Positions 59,098 through 64,000 of a stretch of DNA of 64,000 nucleotides are shown here, piece after piece. The first letter of the stretch is position 1. Each line of letters begins with the position of its first letter. The notes beneath the pieces are model-generated. The model saw nothing but the letters and a program-made list of their open reading frames with translations, did no database searches and had not been told where the DNA came from. This DNA comes from Massilia sp. ZL223 (GTDB taxonomy: Bacteria > Pseudomonadota > Gammaproteobacteria > Burkholderiales > Burkholderiaceae_D): contig NZ_JAGPWD010000020.1 of NCBI RefSeq assembly GCF_018119395.1, forward strand, positions 1 through 64,000. The letters are read 5' to 3'. The translations under genes were made by a program, and so were the position numbers.

Positions 59098-59553
59098 ATG
59101 CTCAAGCCCATCCTGCTGGTGGAAGACAATCCCAACGATCTCGAATTGACGCTGATCGCGCTGGCCAAGAGCCAGCTCGCCAACGAGGTCGTGGTCGTGC
59201 GCGACGGCGCCGAGGCGCTCGACTACCTGAACCGCCGCGGCGAGTACAGCGAGCGTCCGCTCGGCAATCCGGCCGTGGTCCTGCTCGACCTCAAGCTGCC
59301 CAAGGTCGACGGCCTGGAAGTGCTGAAGGAAATCCGCGCCACCGAGACGCTGCGCCCGATGCCGGTGGTGATGCTGACCTCGTCCAAGGAAGAACAGGAC
59401 CTGGTGCGCAGCTACGAGCTGGGCGTGAACGCCTACGTGGTCAAGCCGGTGGACTTCGCCGACTTCCTGCGCGCGATCGCCGACCTCGGCATCTTCTGGG
59501 CGGTGCTGAACGAACCGCCGCCGGGCTCGCGCCGCTACGTCAAGCCGAAGTGA
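59098..59553 (+). CDS. Stand-alone response regulator (Rcp1-like receiver)
   Basis: A 151-residue receiver. The acidic pocket is VEDNPNDLEL, the phospho-Asp is in VVLLDLKLPKVDG (near residue 62), and the conserved Thr/Ser and Lys are in VVMLTSSKE and YVVKPVDF. There is no output domain. The gene starts 10 bases after the phytochrome gene, in the Cph1-Rcp1 type order, so phosphotransfer from that kinase is expected. Its 3' end overlaps the opposite-strand kinase gene by 19 bases. Confidence 0.92.
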   Translation: MLKPILLVEDNPNDLELTLIALAKSQLANEVVVVRDGAEALDYLNRRGEYSERPLGNPAVVLLDLKLPKVDGLEVLKEIRATETLRPMPVVMLTSSKEEQDLVRSYELGVNAYVVKPVDFADFLRAIADLGIFWAVLNEPPPGSRRYVKPK

Positions 59554-61190
59554 GCTTCGCCTGACGCTTTCCCTGCCGCGCGCCGCGCGCGGCGGCGCAG
59601 CAGGTGGCGGATGCGCGCGCTGAGCGCGTCCGGGTGATAGGGTTTCTGGAGCAGGTGGACCGAGGCGTCCAGCTTGCCCTCGTGCGCCAGCACGCCCTCG
59701 GCATAGCCCGAGGTATACAGGATCTGGGTGTCCGGCAGCCGTTCGCGCACGATCTCTCCCAGCTGCAGGCTGCTGACCGGTCCCGGCATGATCACGTCGG
59801 TGAACACCAGGTCGATCTGGCGGCCGCTGTCGATGATCGCCACCGCCGCCGCGGCGTCCGCCGCTTCCAGCACGTCGTAGCCGAGCGCGGACAGGATGCC
59901 GCAGGTCGAGGAGCGCACGTCTTCCTCGTCTTCCACCACCAGGATCGTCTCCAGGCCGCCCGTCAGGGGCATGTGGTGCTCCGGCTCGGCCGCTGCGGGC
60001 GCCGCGCCACTGCGCGGCAGGTAGATCGACACGGTGGTGCCGCGCCCCACTTCGCTGCTCAGCACGATCTCGCCGCCGGACTGCTTGACGAAGCCGTAGG
60101 CCATCGACAGGCCCAGGCCCGTACCCTGCCCGGTCGGCTTGGTGGTGAAGAAGGGTTCGAAGGCGCGCTGCAGGACCTCGGGCGGCATGCCCTTGCCGGT
60201 GTCGCTGATCTCCAGCACCACATAGTCGCCGCGCTGCACCTCGGGCGGGAGCGCGCCGCCGCCCTCGCTGCCGTACACGTTGCGCGCGCCGATGGTCAGG
60301 GTGCCGGCGCCGCCCATCGCGTCCCTGGCGTTGATCGCCAGGTTCAGCAGCACGTTGTTGAGCTGGTTGGGGTCGACGTTGGTGCTTCCCAGGTCCGGCG
60401 CGATGTCGGTGACCACGCGCGCGTTCGGGCCCAGCACGCGGCGCATCATGTCGTCCATCTCGCGCAGCAGGTGGCCGGGGTCGATCACCACCGACTGCAG
60501 CGGCTGGCGGCGGGCGAAGGCAAGCAGGTGCGAGGCCAGCTTGGCGCCGCGCTCGACGCCGGCCAGCGCCATCTCCACGCGGGTCTGGGCCGCCGCGTTC
60601 AGGCCGCCGATCAGCTTGAGCAGCTGCAGGTTGCCGCCGATGATCTGCAGCACGTTGTTGAAGTCGTGGGCCACGCCGCCGGTCAGCTGGCCGATCGCTT
60701 CCATCTTTTGCGCCTGGTGCAGGGCCGACTGGCTGGCGGCCAGCTGTTCCTGGCTCAGGCGCAGCGATGCGAAGGCCTGGTCGCGCTGGCGCCGCGCGTT
60801 GCAGGCGCCGCTGTGGTAGCGCACGCGCGCCACCAGCTCGCGCGGGTCGGGCCACTTGACCAGGTAGTCGTTGGCGCCCACGGCGAAGGCCTTGGCCTTG
60901 ATGTCGGGATCGTCTTCCGACGAGAGCAGGATGACCGGGATGTCCTCGGTCTCGGGATCGGCGCGCAGCCGGGCGATGACCTCGAAGCCGTCGAGGTCGG
61001 GCATGCGCAGGTCCACCAGCACCACCGTCGCCTTCACCTGGCGCGCCACCTCGACCGCGCGCGCGGGGCTGGATTCATAGCATAGCTGGTGCTTGATGCA
61101 GCCCTGCAAGCCGTGCGCGATGATGTCCTGCGCAAAAGGCTCGTCGTCGATGAGCAGTACGGAGCAGGCGGAGGAATCGTCTTCGATCAT
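59535..61190 (-). CDS. Receiver-histidine kinase-receiver hybrid
   Basis: A 551-residue cytosolic hybrid. The N-terminal receiver (about 8-130) has phospho-Asp in VVLVDLRMPDLDG. The kinase part has an H-box near 175 (GQLTGGVAHDFNNVLQ) and HATPase_c (about 215-405, GTGLGLSMAYG). The C-terminal receiver (about 425-540) has VFTDVIMPG. The stop overlaps the receiver gene on the other strand by 19 bases. It is probably part of the same phytochrome-linked phosphorelay, by location. Confidence 0.92.
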   Translation of the reverse strand: MIEDDSSACSVLLIDDEPFAQDIIAHGLQGCIKHQLCYESSPARAVEVARQVKATVVLVDLRMPDLDGFEVIARLRADPETEDIPVILLSSEDDPDIKAKAFAVGANDYLVKWPDPRELVARVRYHSGACNARRQRDQAFASLRLSQEQLAASQSALHQAQKMEAIGQLTGGVAHDFNNVLQIIGGNLQLLKLIGGLNAAAQTRVEMALAGVERGAKLASHLLAFARRQPLQSVVIDPGHLLREMDDMMRRVLGPNARVVTDIAPDLGSTNVDPNQLNNVLLNLAINARDAMGGAGTLTIGARNVYGSEGGGALPPEVQRGDYVVLEISDTGKGMPPEVLQRAFEPFFTTKPTGQGTGLGLSMAYGFVKQSGGEIVLSSEVGRGTTVSIYLPRSGAAPAAAEPEHHMPLTGGLETILVVEDEEDVRSSTCGILSALGYDVLEAADAAAAVAIIDSGRQIDLVFTDVIMPGPVSSLQLGEIVRERLPDTQILYTSGYAEGVLAHEGKLDASVHLLQKPYHPDALSARIRHLLRRRARRAAGKASGEAHFGLT

Positions 61191-61395
61191 TGCAACGGCG
61201 TCGCTTTCAGAGCTGGTGGTACCAAGGTGGTTCTAAACGTATTGCAAAAAGGTAAGCGTTAATTCTACACGATTAACTTGTCACAAGTGCCCGTGTCCGC
61301 CTGCCGCCCCCGGTATCGGGAAGCAATACCTTGCAAGGGCTGCGGACGCCTCCATATGCATGGCAGATAAAGCCCACGCCAACGCCGGAGCACGC

Positions 61396-61689
61396 ATGAG
61401 CGACGAGCTTTGCCCACTGTGCGGGAGGCCACTGGGGACGGAAAACATTGACCGCCACCACTTGGTCCCGAAAACCTTCAAGGGCAAGGAGCAATTCCCG
61501 ATTCACAAAATTTGCCACCGCAAGATTCACTCGGCATTTACTGAGCGGGAATTATTGAATACATACCATACCTGGGAAGCCTTGCGCGCACACGAGGACA
61601 TCCGGTCCTTCATCGCCTGGGTCGCCAGGAAGCCGCCCGGGTTCTACACGCGCACCTATACCGCCAAGGACAAGAAGCAGCGCCGCTGA
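61396..61689 (+). CDS. Small HNH-type nuclease-domain protein
   Basis: A 97-residue protein with a Cys pair (LCPLCGRPL), the metal-His run DRHHLVPK and a late HKICHRKIHSAF block, the order of the HNH_5-type fold. GGAG precedes the chosen ATG. Its partners and role are unknown. GC content is lower than in the kinase genes beside it. Confidence 0.75.
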   Translation: MSDELCPLCGRPLGTENIDRHHLVPKTFKGKEQFPIHKICHRKIHSAFTERELLNTYHTWEALRAHEDIRSFIAWVARKPPGFYTRTYTAKDKKQRR

Positions 61690-61719
61690 GGCGGTCTTCC
61701 AGGCTCAACCATCTATAAT

Positions 61720-61731
61720 ATAATATATTAT
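61720..61731. promoter_or_regulatory. AT-rich palindrome upstream of the ArsR gene
   Basis: ATAATATATTAT is a perfect 12-bp palindrome in a very AT-rich stretch (61711-61745), 29 bases before the ArsR start. It is a likely autoregulatory operator and overlaps a good -10 (TATAAT-like TATAATA). Confidence 0.6.
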
Positions 61732-61759
61732 CGATTCATATTTTGTTTGAGCCCTGACG

Positions 61760-62089
61760 ATGTCTTCCTTTCCTCCCGATCTAAGCAAATTGCAGGCGGC
61801 CGCCGGCCAAGCCAGCAGCCTGCTCAAGGCCCTGGCCAATCCCGACCGCCTGCTGCTGCTGTGCCAGCTGACCCAGGGCGAGTTCGCCGTCGGCACGCTG
61901 GAAACCATGACCGGCATCCGCCAGCCCACCCTGTCGCAGCAGCTGACCGTGCTGCGCGACGAATGCCTGGTCGCCACCCGGCGCGAAGGCAAGCAGGTGT
62001 TCTACCGGATCGCCAGCCTTGATGCGCTGGCCGTCTTGCAGGTGTTATATGGGCTGTACTGCCCGCAGGAGAGCGAACATGCAGATTGA
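61760..62089 (+). CDS. ArsR-family repressor, BigR/SqrR-like
   Basis: A 109-residue winged-helix repressor (LKALANPDRLLLLCQLTQGEF, RQPTLSQQLTVLRDE). One Cys is in the second helix (LLLCQL) and another near the C-terminus (GLYCPQE). This is the Cys pair of the persulfide-sensing BigR/SqrR group, in which a disulfide or tetrasulfide releases DNA. It starts the operon with two YeeE/YedE half-transporters, matching the known bigR-pmpAB arrangement. The next gene overlaps it by 11 bases. Confidence 0.85.
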   Translation: MSSFPPDLSKLQAAAGQASSLLKALANPDRLLLLCQLTQGEFAVGTLETMTGIRQPTLSQQLTVLRDECLVATRREGKQVFYRIASLDALAVLQVLYGLYCPQESEHAD

Positions 62090-62513
62090 CTGGAACAACT
62101 TCACGCCCTGGATGTCGCTGGCGGGCGGCATGCTGATCGGCCTCGCGAGCGCCGCCTTCCTCCTGCTGAACGGGCGTATCGCCGGGATCAGCGGACTGGT
62201 CGGGGGCCTGTTGCGCGCACCGTCCGGCGAGCGTGGCTGGCGCCTGGCCTTCCTGGGCGGCCTGGTGGCTGCGCCCCTGTTCTACGTCCTGGCCGCGCCG
62301 CTCCCTGAAGTGGAGGTCGAGGCCGGCTTCCCTGCCCTGCTGCTGGCCGGCCTGCTGGTCGGGCTCGGCACCCGCTACGGCTCGGGCTGCACCAGCGGCC
62401 ACGGCATCTGCGGCATGGCGCGCCGTTCGCCGCGCTCCTACGCCGCCACCGCCGCCTTCATGGCCTCGGGCTTCCTGACAGTCTATCTGCTGCGGCATGT
62501 GAGCTGGCCATGA
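62079..62513 (+). CDS. YeeE/YedE (PmpA-like) sulfur transporter half
   Basis: A 144-residue membrane protein with about four helices and the motif [17 protein letters not shown] near residue 108, whose Cys are conserved in this family of thiosulfate/sulfane-sulfur transporters. The ATG has AGGAG upstream and overlaps the ArsR gene. It pairs with the next gene, which carries the other half. Confidence 0.88.
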   Translation: MQIDWNNFTPWMSLAGGMLIGLASAAFLLLNGRIAGISGLVGGLLRAPSGERGWRLAFLGGLVAAPLFYVLAAPLPEVEVEAGFPALLLAGLLVGLGTRYGSGCTSGHGICGMARRSPRSYAATAAFMASGFLTVYLLRHVSWP

Positions 62514-62926
62514 GACTCCTGAGCGCAATCCTGGCCGGACTGGTGTTCGGTATCGGCCTGATCCTGTCCGGCCTGACCAACCCGGCCAAGGTGCTGGCCT
62601 TTCTCGACCTGGCGGGGGCCTGGGATCCCTCGCTGTTGTTCGTCATGGGCGGGGCCCTGCTGGTGACGGCGCCCGCCTATGCCATCGGCATGCGCGGCAA
62701 GCGCACCCTGACGGGCGAGCCGCTGAACCTGCCCACGGCATCCGCCATCGACCGCCGCCTGGTGCTCGGCAGCCTGGTCTTCGGCGTGGGCTGGGGCATT
62801 GCCGGCTACTGCCCCGGCCCCGCCGTCGCTTCGCTGGCCCTGGGCGGCTGGAAGCCGCTGCTGTTCTTCGGCGCCATGCTGGCCGGGATGGGCATCTACG
62901 AACTGATCGAACGCAGGAAAGGCTGA
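62510..62926 (+). CDS. YeeE/YedE (PmpB-like) sulfur transporter half
   Basis: A 138-residue membrane protein with about four helices, the GLTNPAKVL N-terminal block (near 22) and the GYCPGPAVASLA block (near 98) with the conserved Cys. It overlaps the preceding half by four bases, so the two make one transporter. The family moves thiosulfate or related sulfur species. Confidence 0.88.
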   Translation: MRLLSAILAGLVFGIGLILSGLTNPAKVLAFLDLAGAWDPSLLFVMGGALLVTAPAYAIGMRGKRTLTGEPLNLPTASAIDRRLVLGSLVFGVGWGIAGYCPGPAVASLALGGWKPLLFFGAMLAGMGIYELIERRKG

Positions 62927-62945
62927 GGACGGAAGCAGTTTTTCC

Positions 62946-62974
62946 TTGACAAGGCAGGCGGCAGAATATTTCAT
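62946..62974 (+). promoter_or_regulatory. Candidate promoter of the amidase gene
   Basis: TTGACA (62946-62951), a 17-base spacer and TTTCAT form a moderate sigma70-type promoter 30 bases before the amidase start. The -10 is weak. Confidence 0.45.
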
Positions 62975-63003
62975 CTTGGGCAAACTCAACTCCCACCTTG
63001 CCC

Positions 63004-64000
63004 ATGCAATTCGCCGACTACCTGACCCATGACGCGACTTCGCTCGCCGCCCTCGTCGCCTCCGGCGAGGTCACGCCCCGGGCGCTGCTCGACACGGCGC
63101 TGGCGCGCCATGCGCAGGTCCACGGCCAGGTCAACGCGGTCTGCCGCCTGATGGAGGACGAGGCGCGCGCCCAGCTCGCGCGCCCGCTGGCCGGCGCCTT
63201 CGCCGGTGTGCCCTTCCTGATCAAGGACGGCCTGCAGGACTATGCGGGTCTGCCGACCACCAACGGCAGCCGCTCGATGTGCGGCCATGTGCCGCGCGAG
63301 CACGCCGCCGTCGTGCGGCGCTATCTCGAGGCCGGCCTGGTCGTGTTCGGCAAGACCAACCTGCCCGAGTTCGCGCTCAAGGGCGTCACCGATCCGGCCC
63401 TGTTCGGACGCACCAGCAATCCCTGGAACCTCGAGCACACGCCGGGCGGTTCGAGCGGCGGCGCGGCCGCGGCGGTGGCGGCCGGCATCGTGCCGATGGC
63501 GGCCGGGAACGACGGCGGCGGCTCGATCCGGATTCCCGCCGCCTGCTGCGGCCTGTTCGGCCTGCGCCCCTCGCGCGGACGCGTGTCGGCGGGGCCGCAT
63601 GCGGGCGAGATCTGGTTCGGCGCCTCCAGCGAAGGCGTGCTCTCGCGCAGCGTGCGCGACACGGCGCGCGCCCTCGACCTGCTGCAGGGCGCCGAGCCGG
63701 GCGATCCCTTCGTCATCGCGCCCCCGGCCGCGCCCTATGCGGAGCTGATGCGGCGCCCGCCGGGCCGCCTGCGCATCGGCTTCTCCGCCGCCTCGCCGAT
63801 CGGCTCCGAGGTCCATCCGGAAGCGGCGGCCGCGGTCCGGCACGCGGCGGCGCTGCTGGCCAGCCTGGGCCACGAGGTCGAGGAAGCCGCGCCCGAGATC
63901 GACGGCGCTGCGCTGGCCACGAGCTACCTGCACATCTATTTCGGCCAGGTGCCGGCCATCGTGGCGCGCAACAAGGCCCTGGGCGCGGCGGGCAGCGAGG
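63004..64000 (+). CDS. Amidase-signature hydrolase, cut by the window end
   Basis: The first 332 codons of an amidase of the AS superfamily (GatA/AmiE-like). The Lys of the triad is in FLIKDG (near 75), the cis-Ser in TPGGSSGGAAAAVAAG (near 150), and the nucleophile Ser in DGGGSIRIPAA (near 175). The substrate is not predictable. No in-frame stop occurs before the end of the window. It starts 77 bases after the PmpB-like gene on the same strand, probably as a separate unit. Confidence 0.9.
   Translation, partial: MQFADYLTHDATSLAALVASGEVTPRALLDTALARHAQVHGQVNAVCRLMEDEARAQLARPLAGAFAGVPFLIKDGLQDYAGLPTTNGSRSMCGHVPREHAAVVRRYLEAGLVVFGKTNLPEFALKGVTDPALFGRTSNPWNLEHTPGGSSGGAAAAVAAGIVPMAAGNDGGGSIRIPAACCGLFGLRPSRGRVSAGPHAGEIWFGASSEGVLSRSVRDTARALDLLQGAEPGDPFVIAPPAAPYAELMRRPPGRLRIGFSAASPIGSEVHPEAAAAVRHAAALLASLGHEVEEAAPEIDGAALATSYLHIYFGQVPAIVARNKALGAAGSE

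Noticed and set aside
56710..60855. A very long minus-strand open frame (1381 codons) opposite the phytochrome genes
   Set aside because: It is the antisense shadow of the phytochrome and receiver genes in GC-rich DNA. It has an Ala/Arg/Gly/Gln-rich composition, no domain, and overlaps well-supported genes on the other strand; only its distal part coincides with the true hybrid-kinase DNA, in another frame.

Overview
The window is chromosomal DNA from a high-GC betaproteobacterium. Gene content and order point to the Burkholderiales, most likely Oxalobacteraceae of the Massilia/Telluria type. The signs are the leuA-rpsO-pnp neighbourhood, ilvB-ilvH-ilvC near pssA-leuA, an iscRSUA-hscBA-fdx-iscX operon, and an ECF sigma/DUF3619/DUF3106/RDD cassette. 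The genus is an inference from gene order and protein resemblance; no database search was run. I saw no rRNA, tRNA, CRISPR array, prophage or insertion sequence.

Layout. 1-5.9 kb: translation and RNA-decay genes (rpsO, pnp), a small lipoprotein, leuA and pssA. 6.0-13.0 kb: an accessory block (SIMPL protein, GNAT, LysR, SGNH hydrolase, old-yellow-enzyme reductase, membrane protein, exported alpha/beta hydrolase) lying between pssA and ilvC. 13.1-16.7 kb: ilvBHC with a long leader. 16.9-20.5 kb: a taurine/sulfonate-type ABC importer with a TauD/TfdA dioxygenase. 20.7-22.9 kb: an ECF sigma operon. 22.9-24.3 kb: a SugE-type exporter with a divergent LysR gene. 24.3-27.6 kb: a cation-homeostasis operon (nhaA, ktrB, ktrA) behind a structured RNA leader that resembles an nhaA riboswitch.

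27.6-36.1 kb: a long minus-strand run with the whole isc operon, followed by a methyltransferase, threonine aldolase and a pseudouridine-synthase-like gene; an IscR-type operator lies upstream of iscR. 36.1-45.8 kb: a degenerate uracil-DNA-glycosylase-like gene, a CBS protein, maiA plus a fumarylacetoacetase-type hydrolase under a LysR regulator, chaC, a NadR-like kinase, a P450 with a divergent AraC regulator, and small exported or membrane proteins. 45.9-51.9 kb: a radical SAM gene whose start abuts a near-perfect LexA box, a DTW-domain tRNA-modification gene, and a tripartite MFS efflux operon. 52.1-54.7 kb: two secreted hydrolases. 54.7-61.2 kb: a light/PAS signalling cluster (PAS hybrid kinase, bacteriophytochrome, stand-alone receiver, receiver-kinase-receiver hybrid). 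61.4-64.0 kb: a small HNH protein, a BigR-like ArsR regulator with two YeeE/YedE half-transporters, and an amidase cut by the window end.

A REP-like palindrome family (core CCCAAGTT next to a GC-rich hairpin) recurs in at least four intergenic regions, usually as facing pairs, including inside the isc operon. The observations most worth following are the nhaA RNA leader, the LexA box on the radical SAM gene, the ECF sigma/one-TM-protein operon, the two enzyme homologues missing catalytic aspartates, the apparent TfoX-type gene remnant, and the BigR-like sulfur module.
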